A DNA stretch of 64,000 bases from Siphonodentalium dalli (taxonomy: Eukaryota; Mollusca; Scaphopoda; Gadilida; Siphonodentaliidae), in the NCBI GenBank assembly GCA_032622095.1, contig CP136064.1:47808073-47872072 (forward strand), in the 5' to 3' direction. The notes under the pieces were generated by a model. The model was not told the origin of the DNA. It saw nothing but the letters and a program-made list of their open reading frames with translations, and ran no database searches. The position numbers were made by a program, and so were the translations under genes. Below are positions 36,470-46,920 of this stretch, in pieces; the first letter of the stretch is position 1; every line of letters starts with the position of its first letter.

Positions 36470-37322
36470 CACAATACAAAAATGAGTAGTCAGCGTTTCT
36501 TCTTTATTTTAAACGCTTCGTTTTGTGTGTCTTCATCGAACCACTGTGGGGAATCTGCTCCTCGAATTCTCATTCCGCCCGAGCAAAATTCCGATTCTGA
36601 GCGGTATATGATCCGATTCCGTGAACGTTTTGCTCGATTTTCCACGACCATGTTTACTAATTTATGTATATCGAGGGAACAACTCCTGAGATGATACATA
36701 TAAATGATAGGACTTGTTTCTGGGGTATTTTATTCTTCACTTAGTTATTCTTTAGTCCCATATCTAGCACGCTGAACCAAATGACAAGGGTTTGCTCACT
36801 CAAATCTACACACCGAGAAGAAAAGTATTGTGTACAAATGTGAATTTCGAAGCGAAAGAGATAATGTTTTGTAGAACAAATTGCTTATGTGTATCCGCAA
36901 ACAACCCATCGTTACTTTAAAAATACAGTTGATAAAAATACGCTATTTTAACTTGACATAATGATTTCAAAGTAACACTACCATACGTTCCGATTCTGTT
37001 TTTGGAGTGTTCCGATTCACGACACGCACATTTTCAGCGTTCCGATTCCTGACATGGATAAATGTTTACCGTAATCCAGTTAATTGCTTCATTTTGCTGG
37101 CTTCACGACCGTTCTACGTGACGGTAAATTGTCCTATAATGATTGACTAAGTACAATGAATTAGTATCTTATACTACAACAGATCTTCAACGTCAATGGT
37201 GTTGATTTTGATGCGATGTTTTCATATTTTCCTATAATATCTTGAGGTACTTTATTAAAAACACCAAACATACATGTACATGTATGTGGGAATCCAAATT
37301 TACATTTAATAAATAATTGAGC

Positions 37323-37761
37323 TTAAAGGTGCTCAATCCGATTCGATGGTCCCCATGTTATCAGATTCCAAAAACAACAACGTTTTTTTTTAAATGCTGC
37401 TCCAGTTATCAGAATCGATTAATTGGCCAAAAATAATGCTAACCAGTCAACTACAGTACAAAAGCCCAAAACTTGTTATTTATCAACATTTTGTTCAATG
37501 AAATTTTGCCGGTTTGTCAATTATTTGGCACAAAAAGCCACTTGATTTCAGAGCTATTCATCTTCATCCGCAATTTGGTCCGATACCGTCTTCTCGTCGA
37601 CCTTTTACTGGGCCACTAAAAATAATCGGTGTTGAAAAATAATAGATTCCAAAAATCACTCTGAACTTTGATGAGTGGGTTCCTCGATTCGTATCAATAT
37701 TTGACCACCGAAGCCAAGGAAATAGTAATTTACGATCGTTAATTCGGTTATGCATCTTTAA
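37323..37761 (-). mobile_element. K2 MITE (diverged copy)
   Basis: Reverse orientation relative to 60848-61314. It opens TTAAAGGTGCTCAATCCG. Its distal part, with GAGTGGGTTCCTCGATTCGT and ACCGAAGCCAAGGAAATAGT, corresponds to the left end of the intact copy. TTAA borders lie at 37323-37326 and 37758-37761. Confidence 0.6.
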
Positions 37762-37762
37762 A

Positions 37763-37985
37763 CGCAATAAGGAATCTCTAATAGCACTTAAGCGCAATAA
37801 GGGATGATCTGATTGTGCTTAATCACATTAAGGACATATCTAATTGCACTTAAGCGCAATAATGAATATTTTATTGCATTCAAGCGCAAAAAGGAATATC
37901 TAATTGCACTTTTAAAGTGCAATAAGGAATATTCTTATTGCACTTAAGTGCAATAAGAGCTAATTGGGCTTAAGTGGAATTAAAC
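37763..37985. repeat. array of TTGCGCTTAAGCGCAA palindromes (left part)
   Basis: About seven units of roughly 30-36 bp. Each is built on a perfect or near-perfect palindrome around CTTAAG (TTGCACTTAAGTGCAA, TTGCGCTTAAGCGCAA and variants) followed by TAAGGAATATCTAAT-like sequence. It continues at 39335-39605 beyond hAT copy 2. Confidence 0.85.
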
Positions 37986-38148
37986 ATTAATCTTCCTTAT
38001 TGCCCTCAAACGCAATTAGCCACATTACATAACCACCCTGTAATTCAAATGGTGTAATCCATAGTGCATGCAATGGGTGCGCCTGGTGACTGTCCACACG
38101 TAGGACTATTCGGATTCTACTATTTGCACAGAGGGGTGATCCCATGAG

Positions 38149-39317
38149 CAGTGTTCGCGCTGGACCGAAAAAAAGTTTAGCCAAAAGTTTAGCCAAATGA
38201 AAATTTTATTAGCCAAATGAAAACAACTTTAGCCAAATGTTTTTTGGCCAAATTAAAAAAAAAATTGGCCAAATTAAATCATCGTTTTCTGGTCGGTTCA
38301 CAATTATTGACTAAACCGTAAAATCTAACAGACACAGGTAAAATACACAATAATTTAAATAATTTTGATGAACTAGAAGTATTTTTATATATATCATTTA
38401 TTACAAATTTATTAATCTTTATGTGAAAGAGTGATTGTGGGGGGGGGGGGGGGGGGGGGGGTAACCCGGGATTGTCCTTCTTAATGTCATTATTTTTTTG
38501 TTTTATATCAATATCTTTTTTTAAATCATTAAATATTTATCCTTGCGAAAATATCTAAGTGACATCTGGAAACTAATGACTTAATATTGTTACGCCATTA
38601 TCAAATTACAATCTGTCATAAAAGCATGCATATTATTTTGACTGTATCGGTATTGACGACAAATAGCCACAAAATATCTGTCGTCATTCACATTTGGCTG
38701 ATTAAGCTATTGTCTTACACTTGGTGCTCGTAAACCTCGACCGTCATAAATACAATGTCATCATAAACATGCATTGTGCAGGCGCGCCGTGAGTGTCCAG
38801 ACAGACAATTGGCTGAATGGGGGATTAGGGGATTAAATGTAAAAAATAATAATGACCTTTTGCTGCTTCGTGCAGAGTGACGTAATCTTTCTCCAGATTA
38901 AAACAGCCATGTTACGAACAAATTGCTTATATACCGGCGTCAATGCACTTTACAAAACATTGCTTTCTTCACATTATCATAATTCAACCATGGTCGGTTT
39001 AATGTCCATGCGTCTTTGAATGTCCGTGTTGTGAAAACTAAAGATGATTGCCTATCACTTTGTGATCGCTTGGTTGATAGAGTTGTCGATCGGGTTTCCC
39101 TTTGTACGAAAATAATGAAATACTTTCGTCACCTAACTTCGTCTTGAATGTCGATCTATTGAGCGCTTTTATTAATTAGCTTTCTGGCTCCATGCTTTCA
39201 GTCTCCATTTGGGTTCAAAAAAGTTTAGCCAAATGTTTAGCCAAATGAAATTTTTATTAGCCAAATTCGAAAAAGATTAGCCATTGGCTAATTTGGCTAC
39301 CGACAGCGCGAACACTG
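38149..39317 (-). mobile_element. hAT-type non-autonomous element (copy 2), target CCCATGAG
   Basis: Reverse complement of 31149-32313. The perfect 8-bp duplication CCCATGAG lies at 38141-38148 and 39318-39325. The two copies differ in length by exactly the homopolymer: 23 G here (38439-38461) against 19 C there. The different target duplications prove two separate insertions rather than an inverted duplication of the region. Confidence 0.92.
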
Positions 39318-39334
39318 CCCATGAGGTAGATATT

Positions 39335-39605
39335 AATTGCGCTTAAGCGCAATACTGATGAGGAACCAGATATGTAATTGCACTTAAGTGCAATAAGGAA
39401 CGTCTTATTTCGCTTAAGCGCAATAAGGAATCTCTAATTGCGCTTAATCGCAATACGGGAAAATCTAATCGAGCTTAAGCACAATAAGAAAATATCATAT
39501 TGCGCTTAAGCCCAATAAGAATATATCATTGCGTTTAAGCTGAATAACGATTTCTTATTGTGCTTAAGCTTAATTCCTTATTGCACTTAAGCTTAATTAT
39601 TTATT
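39335..39605. repeat. array of TTGCGCTTAAGCGCAA palindromes (right part)
   Basis: About eight further units, for example ATTGCGCTTAAGCGCAATA at 39341-39359. Divergence grows to the right, where CTTAAGCTTAATT replaces the full palindrome. Same family as 37763-37985. Confidence 0.85.
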
Positions 39606-42040
39606 AAATGACATTTTGACGACTTCCAATACATGTACATTATATGCTCAAAATAATGGGCGCATGTAACTATACTACTTTACTATACTACTTTAATCTA
39701 CCACATTTTAGTAACTGTGTTGGGAAGATGTCGGGGTTAATTGTTTTTCGTATTAGCCTTCATTGCGTTGCTATCGATGACGTGAATCATCTATACTTTT
39801 AAGATGGCGATTGGCCCATACTGATCTCTGATGGGAAAGCACGTTACATAGCGATATCGAGCTTCGGGTAGGGTTTTATCTATGATCAAGAGCCGAGTCA
39901 TTCGGTTGGCGATCAGCCGTTTTCGTCTACAATTAATTTGTCAAAACAGTCGCCTGACAGCAATAATTGTAAATCGAAATCACGAAACCGCATATAATAA
40001 AAAAAAGTAACCTACGGATTTTGACTGAACACATTACAAGTCGCTCGGTATTTGCTTGTATACCCGCTCATGATAATTCTCGTTTTCAGTCATGGAAGTT
40101 TCTATAGTCGAAATCTAAATAGCATTGCTCGGGTGACAATTGAACTTATAACGGAACATACAGGGCGGGAATCGGAACGAAAACATAAATAATCGATTAC
40201 AGCATTTTGCTGGACTTTTTTGGCAACAAAATGATCGGGGAACATGTCCCGGTTGAAGCTAGACGTAAAAAACTCACAACGGAATCGGACTTTGCTCTGC
40301 GGAATGAGAATTCGAGGAGCATATCATCCACAGTGCATCGAACAATCGAATTTACCGACGCAGGTGCACCGTTCACAGATGTGCATTATGCAGTCTGGCA
40401 TGTAACTGGCGTGATATGTGATGACCACCCAGCGTTGACGCTCGAGATTTATTACCATATCATGCGATCACGGCCCGTGCGCAAACAAGTCAACGTCAGA
40501 ATGTGACACCAATCATATTGTTGTCAGACATAATTATTTGCGTTAGTGCACTTTTTCTGAGTTTCATTGGAACTGCACTGTGTGTATTTCATTGGAAGCA
40601 CAGCGTTGGCCACGATGACATCCATCAGCCCAGCACTTCCCCATATGCACAATCCCACCATAAAACTGCCAGACATGGTGACATGGCTTGGTATATTGTG
40701 GTCCATCGTCATTTCAGCCGCCTGGTTACATCACCACATTGTCAGTTTTATTGGTGAACGAAAGACAGCGCAGATAGCTGGTTTATTTTCATTGTGAAAT
40801 TACACCACTGCAGAAAGAAACCACCAATCTCGGGTAAGCAATTGACAATTTGCCCCGATGCTCGAATCCAGGGTCCCTTCATTAGCAATTAAGTGACGTA
40901 ACACTAATCCGCGCTCAGCGGGAATAGAACCAGATTTGTTTTCGAGTTCATTATATATTCGCGCCTGATATACGCCATGGTAGTTTAAAGGAGACAAGGG
41001 GAACTACATGTATATATATTCCCCAGATACTATCAATCCTAAGCGATTCATTCGAACAATGGTATCGATTTCGGCACGGATGTATCGGCGAAACATTCCT
41101 CTTTAAAATGATACCGCCTCTCGCATTCCATTACAATCTATAGCAGTTTTTTTTCGCACCAATTATTGTCTCTAAAGACGTTAATTTCCAGAATTCAATG
41201 GCGGAATTGACAGTAAATTTCACTCCCTCGAGGTCTTTCAAATAAAAATTAGTGTGGCTGCGTGAGCGAGGGGCGTTCAGCGGAGCGAGTGGCAAGCGAC
41301 TGTGTCGGTGGACGGCTGGCAATGGTTTTATAGTTTGACGACGTTGTCAAGGAATTTTATTTAATTAACCATATATAGAGCCATAATTAATAAACGACAT
41401 GACTAGATAAACAATGTACCAATTTTTCCCAAAAACAAACCATTTACACAATTTTACAGAGAGACATTCCTACGTCGTCTCAGTCTCAAATCTCACAATA
41501 ATAAAACAAATAATTTGGCAAATCATTTGTTACATGTATGTTCACAGAAAAGTTTCCCTTTCCCCATTTAAAGTAAACATACTGTGAATTAGAGAGATAT
41601 TACCTACTTATTTTACTGCATCAAAGTGGCCCCTAAACCCGGCCTCTTATTGTTTAGTGAGACACACGTATATTACCGGCATGCGCTGTGACGTGAGAGC
41701 CTGACACAATACTATCGATGCCAATGGCGGAACTTTATTATTATGTTAATTAGAATATAATTATGATATTCAATTTGTGTTGGGTTAGTTGGTGTTGACC
41801 GTGAGCTAAGCATGGTCGACAAGGCTGGTCGAACAATTTTGTCAACACGAAATGGAACTATATTTTTTCTTGAAGGTGTTTTTACTTCCTCTTTGGTTGT
41901 GTTAAGGAAATATTACTTTTGTTCAACTCCAGTCGTTTCGAGATCGTTTTGCCTTGCTAAAATGGGATTATGTTATAAAATGGATCTCAAATTCGACACG
42001 CAATTCTAAAAAAAATAATTAACCTCATCCACTAAATTCG
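39606..42040. other. no gene recognised
   Basis: Frames of 60-99 codons at 40.2-41.3 kb and 41.8-42.0 kb have no domain I recognise. 41040-41125 resembles 3610-3715, so part is a dispersed repeat. Confidence 0.4.
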
Positions 42041-42077
42041 ATTCGAGCCTAACTAAAACTCGGTTCGAATCGAATCT
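42041..42077. repeat. short inverted repeat ATTCGATTCGAG / CGGTTCGAATCGAAT
   Basis: Near-palindrome just upstream of PB copy A, with a loop of about ten bases. No partner elsewhere was noticed. Confidence 0.5.
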
Positions 42078-42240
42078 AGTCCACTCGGTTAACCCTTTAC
42101 CCAACAAACCGGCCAAAACCGGCCAAATAAAGCTTCAACAGCCTAAAATATCTTCGGTCTGTCTCAATAGAACCATACAAATATGGATATCATTGGAACC
42201 GACTCCTTGACCACATTGTGATAGTTACAGTTAGCCCTGT

Positions 42241-42309
42241 GCCAATGCATTCTCTTATATATGCGAGTCGACCATAGGTCGCCTCGCATATATAAGAGAA
42301 TGCATTGGC
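42241..42309. other. 69-nt perfect hairpin (module hairpin 1)
   Basis: A 27-bp perfect stem starts GCCAATGCATTCTC. After one mismatch a further five base pairs (CGACC/GGTCG) close on a 3-base loop ATA. Strand-symmetric expression would give a similar foldback RNA from either strand. Size and stem length are like a microRNA precursor, but no transcription evidence is available. Confidence 0.9.
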
Positions 42310-42388
42310 CTAAAAAAAATCTTTTTTTAACACTTTTTACCATTTTATCTTACATTCTTTAACAATTTTATAATTTTTAATGTGTTAA

Positions 42389-42457
42389 GCCAATGCATTC
42401 TCTTATATATGCGAGGCGACCTATGGTCGACTCGCATATATAAGAGAATGCATTGGC
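42389..42457. other. 69-nt perfect hairpin (module hairpin 2)
   Basis: Exact reverse complement of 42241-42309, including the loop (TAT instead of ATA). The two hairpins therefore double as a long TIR of the module. Confidence 0.9.
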
Positions 42458-42589
42458 ACAGGGCCCTTCTGTTGGGTAAAGGGTTAATACATTTCGTATA
42501 GAATTGTGACTCATTAGAGATCCTCTGTATATACTCATGCTAGATTGATGCTATCCCTGCTCTCTGAAATGTTCAACAGTATGTACTAT

Positions 42590-43073
42590 GTATATCAATC
42601 CGATAAAACTTCTCTCAATTACTATTTAAATGGCTTCGGGGGTCAAAAATATTTGATTCGAGTCGAGGAAGTCACCCATCAAAGCTCAGATTTGTTAGAT
42701 ATCGATTTTAGAAATCTATTATTTTTCATTATCGGGAATTCTTTCTGGCCCAGAAGACAGTCAACATTTCGTTATTATTACCACTTGATTATAGAGTTAT
42801 CCATCCTTGTCTGTTTGCATAGAGTTTTGGCGTAAAATCTCGAGCAGGTTACCAAATTGACGGCAGTTATTAGTACTCATCTCGAGAACATAACAAATTT
42901 CAAAAATCAATATCTAATAACTCTGAGCTTTGTTTGATGGGTTCCTCGACTCGAATCAAATATTTTTTACCCCCAAAGCCAAAGAAATAGTAATATATAG
43001 GACCCTCTGATCGGATTGTTGTTGTTGCAATCTGTTGAGATGGGGACCCTCTTTACGGATTGAGTACCTTTAA
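42590..43073 (+). mobile_element. K2 MITE
   Basis: Body nearly identical to 60848-61314 (GGCTTCGGGGGTCAAAAATA, TTTGATTCGAGTCGAGGAAG). The right end ATTGAGTACCT is followed by TTAA. The left tip is altered, with TATATCAATCCGAT in place of AGGTACTCAATCCGAT. The interior is a loose palindrome, and the 96-codon frame across its left half is incidental. Confidence 0.8.
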
Positions 43074-43386
43074 TGTATGCACTTTGGAGTGGGCACAAAC
43101 TTTGTCGGCGAACCTTTACCTCGATCCATAACACTACTCATCGCAGCAGCAAATATGGGGATAAATTTATAAGAAGTTCCACGTTCTAGCTGTGGGTCAG
43201 ATTCTCACCTTTATTTCCACCCATATATGGCGCGACTGCTTTGCACCAGCGTGCGTGTGTATGACGGTTGGTCACCACGTGCCATCAGGAATCGCTAACC
43301 CGCATCTGAAATGATTCACAATTTCTCGTTTATGCCGAGTAGAACAGTCCTAATGCCGATAGATTTTGAATAGGGGAAGATCTGAG

Positions 43387-44040
43387 ACGTGGCTAGAGGG
43401 TCGCCGCTGGGATGTCCAACTTGAAATTTCCAACCAAACGTAGAAAAATATCCTACTATTTGGCTAAAACAACAAATTCCCCATTAAAGGTACGGTTGGC
43501 CTTGGCGGTGGGTATCCTGTGAAAATATTTCCACCCGTCAAAAACCGCCACAAACAGAAAGAACAACAAAATGTAGACAGACTTTGTCCGTATACAAATA
43601 AGAAATATCGCATAAACAGTATGTTATTGTCATATTTTTGACCATTGTTATGTAAACAAAAGCATAAAAAGTAACTTTTCTGGTGTTTGTTTATATTATG
43701 ATGGTAAACATAAAGAGCGTTCTTTGTTGGTGAATTCCTGATATGGAACGAATAAAGAGCGTTTATGCCATTTGTGTGTGATTAGCCAGCAGCATTGTGC
43801 TGTCTTCTGTAACACAATCAGGCTCTTGCTTAGGCTAAATATAGTAAATCTTTATGATAACATGCTGTTTATGCGATGGTCATGGCATATATGAACGAAA
43901 CTGTATGCGTTTTAATGTTTTTCTGTTTACGGTGATTGGATCAAATATGAATATTTTCGACAATTAAGGCCTCACGTGCCTTTAATTACTGCATGGCTGG
44001 TAAATCAAACAATGAGAATATTAAATATTTTGAGAACAGT
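43387..44040 (+). repeat. dispersed repeat F (copy 2), interrupted by K1a
   Basis: Left piece 43387-43493 (GACGTGGCTAGAGG, TATTTGGCTAAAACAACAAA) and right piece 43986-about 44040 (TTACTGCATGGCTGGTAAAT) match F copies 1 and 3. The K1 element sits between them at a TTAA. Confidence 0.55.
43494..43985 (+). mobile_element. K1 MITE (copy a)
   Basis: TTAA borders and ends AGGTACGGTTGGCCTTGGCG / AAGGCCTCACGTGCCT. The core carries two inverted/direct AAAGAGCGTT motifs about 46 bp apart around CCTGATATGGAA. TTAA plus AGG termini are those of Kolobok (T2-type) elements. No coding capacity. Confidence 0.85.
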
Positions 44041-44308
44041 TGCAATGGGGGGGGGGGGGGTAGACACCCCAATCCTCCTTCACCACATCCACGGAGAAGC
44101 TACATGTTGACAATGTAGTCACGCTCGTGGAAGGAGTCGACCAATATGCTCAGTCTGATTAGTAATCCAGACACAAGGGCCGGATTCGCCTTCTCCAATT
44201 TAAACGTGGTTTACGGAAACATCGTTAAACCCCCATTTGAAAAAACAAACAAACCGTGGTTTAAATCAGAGACGGCAGGTCTAAGCGACACATTCATCAT
44301 CTCTTTGT
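44041..44308. other. short unique segment with a G run
   Basis: A run of 14 G at 44047-44060 is followed by unremarkable sequence between two K1 copies. Confidence 0.4.
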
Positions 44309-44811
44309 TTAAAGGCACGGTTGGCCTTGGCGGTGGGTATCCTGTAAAAATATTTTCCACCCGTCAAAAACCGCCACAAACAGAAATAACATCAAAATGT
44401 AGACAGACTTTGTCCGTATACAAATAAGAAATATCGCATAAACAGTATGTTATTGTCATTTGTTTGACCATTGTTATGTAAACAAAAGCATAAAAAGTTA
44501 CTTTTCTGGTGTTTGTTTATAATATGATGGTAAACATAAAGAGCGTTCTTTGTTGGTGAATTCCTGATATGGAACAAATAAAGAGCGTTTATGCCATGTT
44601 TGTGTGATTAGCCAGTAGCATTGTGCTGTCTTCTGTAACACAATCAGGCTCTTGCTTAGGTAAAATATAGTAGGTTTTTATGATAACATGCTGTTTACGC
44701 GATAGTCATTCTATATATGAACGAAACTGTATGCATTTTAATGCTTTTCTGTTTACGGTGATTGGAACAAATATGAATATTTTCGACAACTAAGGCCTCA
44801 CGTGCCTTTAA
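44309..44811 (+). mobile_element. K1 MITE (copy b)
   Basis: Ends AGGCACGGTTGGCCTTGGCG / AAGGCCTCACGTGCCT with TTAA on both sides. Very similar to copies a and d, so amplification was fairly recent. Confidence 0.88.
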
Positions 44812-44982
44812 ACCTGGTCCAGCCAGACTACGAGGAGTTGTTAGTGACATACTTGATTACAACTATAACTATATAAGATAGCGCACCACTTTAACGGACA
44901 CATCTAAATACATGATAATCCACAAAAGCGAGAAGAAATTACAGCACATCCTCACACATTGTGCCTATCACTACAACATCAT

Positions 44983-45382
44983 TTAACCCTTTACCCAACA
45001 GAAGGGCCCTGTGCCAATGCATTCTCTTATATATGCGAGTCGACCATAGGTCGCCTCGCATATATAAGAGAATGCATTGGCTTAACACATTAATAATTAT
45101 AAAATTGTTAAAGAATGTAAGAAAAAATGGTAAAAAGTGTTAAAAAAAGATTTTTTTTAGGCCAATGCATTCTCTTATATATGCGAGGCGACCTATGGTC
45201 CATTCGCATATATAAGAGAATGCATTGGCACAGGGCATAACTGTAACTATCACAATGCGGTCAAGGAGCCGGTTCCAATTATATCCATATTTGTATGGTT
45301 CTATTGAGACAGACCGAAGATATTTTAGGCTGTTGAAGCTTTATTTGGCCGGTTTTGGCCGGTTTGTTGGGTAAAGGGTTAA
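44983..45382 (-). mobile_element. piggyBac-type MITE PB (copy B)
   Basis: Reverse orientation relative to A, with TTAA borders. Hairpins lie at 45013-45081 (perfect) and 45161-45229. In the second hairpin the loop-side arm has CATT for GACT, which replaces one G-C pair with a G-U-compatible pair. Confidence 0.9.
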
Positions 45383-46830
45383 CCAAATGTAAAGATAAAA
45401 AAGAATATAATTTTAACTTGAAATACATAACAATGATATATGGAATTGAAATATAAAGAATTACCCATCAATGTTTCTGGCTGATCTCGATCAATGATGC
45501 CTTTTCTCTCTGTCTTCCATTCTTGAGATTTTTTCCCAGACTTCAACTTCCCCACCCATCTCATATTTCGTCATTTCGTTCTGAGATATAAAGATTTGTT
45601 ATGTAGACACAGCTAATGCGAACGAGTATGAGAGGTCAAATTATGAATTCCCTCAATATATACTATAAGGGTATAGTAAAATGATAGTACGAATGCGATA
45701 TTACCAAAAAACACACTGCATGTGAACCGACATCTTGAGTGGCGAGGATTATCGATATTTTACGGCTCAGCGACTATATTATAAAGTTATTATACAATGT
45801 TGTGTACAGTATGTGTCTCATCCAATATGACTTTTCACCACAACCTGGACTCGTACAAGAAAAACTCATACTGTACACAATATTGTAAAATGACATTTTT
45901 ATTATCCAAATAAGGTTGTCGCACTTGACAAAACCACTCTAACATTAAATTATCACATGGCATGCATGCTCTGTAAGTATATGATGTGCCAGGCCAAATG
46001 GACGAGATTTAGTTCAGCTATTTCCAATGAGATTATGCGTCATTTGCTGTGGGTCCCCAGATGCTGCAACACTCGTCATAGAACATTACGTGTTAGTTAC
46101 ATCAAGGAAGCCTATTCTTGACATGGTTTTGTAATTAAGGATTTCAACACTTGAGTTTTGTTGTAAACAAACACCGTTGACGTTTGTGAGTCGCACAAAT
46201 TAAGTGATGTGATGCGGACGTCGTTCAGAGTTCGAGTTGTTATGCCATGTTTACCCATTCATTTTCTAATACGCACATGACCAGATGCTTTGTGATTTAC
46301 AAATTAATGTCACATCGGAAGTGCGGTGGCATGAGTGTCTAGTAACCCTATGTGCTGCAGCGTTGTCATGTTGATGCCGAATTGTATACGTTCATCGCCA
46401 GCCCATGCCATGAATATCTACGCTATATAGCTACGCCCGCAACGATCATAGTCCACCAGTTCAAAACCCGGGAACTTTTTTATGTTGTGACAGGGAAGTT
46501 TATAACATTGAAAACTCAGTGCAAGTAATATATTTATTACACGCTTGTTCCCAGAAGTACAGTGTTATTGCTGTTGCATATTTACAAATACGTATAGAAC
46601 GTACGTTCCATACGCATCTCGTTGACGTAAAATGACGCACATGCCGTTCGCCTCAACCATGAAACAGGAACTATACAATAAAAGCATCATCACACATGAC
46701 AAAACACGCCCTCTATGTGCCTAAATAAACCTTCTAAGCATGTATTTTTAATGCACGGATTCTAGGACGCGAAGCGTGTAATAAACACAGAACGACACGA
46801 TGTGTAAATGTGTTTGTCGGTACGACACGC
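45383..46830. other. no gene recognised; contains a hairpin
   Basis: A 22-bp inverted repeat (ATACAATGTTGTGTACAGTATG and complement, one mismatch) spans 45792-45888 with a 53-base loop. 46373-46412 (TTGATGCCGAATTGTATACG) resembles 48169-48200. No exon-like frames. Confidence 0.5.
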
Positions 46831-46896
46831 GTGCTGTCGTGGAAGGATAGAACTCGAGGCGGAATCGCCTCTCGTTCTATCCCTCTGCGACAGCAC
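46831..46896. repeat. three-tier hairpin
   Basis: Three nested stems are GTGCTGTCG/CGACAGCAC (9 bp), GGATAGAAC/GTTCTATCC (9 bp) and GAGGCG/CGCCTC (6 bp). Five-base internal loops separate the first two stems, and the apical loop is GAAT. It lies 25 bp upstream of PB copy C. Confidence 0.8.
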
Positions 46897-46920
46897 TCGT
46901 TATTTGTTAATATATGTTCC

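Larger units (their letters stand above)
36529..40358. repeat. 3.8-kb segment bounded by inverted repeats (composite element?)
   Basis: About 74 bp at 36529-36602 (CTCCTCGAATTCTCATTCCG in the core) is inverted at 40282-40358. Several TTCCGATTC motifs lie just inside the left arm (about 36590, 36989, 37010, 37040), and complements lie at the right (40163-40172, 40280-40288). Between them sit a K2 element, the palindrome array and hAT copy 2. This may be one old transposon full of later insertions, or two inverted copies of a smaller repeat. Confidence 0.45.
42089..42487 (+). mobile_element. piggyBac-type MITE PB (copy A) with paired hairpins
   Basis: TTAA at both borders, and short TIRs CCCTTTACCCAACA / TGTTGGGTAAAGGG. 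CCCTTT next to TTAA is the usual piggyBac-type end. The left half has a GGCCAAAACCGGCC palindrome and a unique-looking body. The right half is the hairpin module: CCCTGT, hairpin 42241-42309, a 79-bp AT-rich spacer, hairpin 42389-42457, ACAGGG. No coding capacity. It is the reference copy and holds the empty site (GTGTTAAGCC, 42382-42391) for the K1 insertion in copy C. Confidence 0.9.

Noticed and set aside
36162-36479. 105-residue minus-strand frame with a (VCLF)n stretch as a membrane protein
   Set aside because: The hydrophobic repeat is the translated (CAAA)n microsatellite.
31149-39317. one large inverted duplication of the region
   Set aside because: Similarity stops exactly at the element ends and the two copies have different 8-bp target duplications, so they are separate insertions.
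42545-42835. 96-residue frame in K2
   Set aside because: It runs along one arm of a foldback MITE, and the same arm in the copy at 60.85 kb is interrupted.
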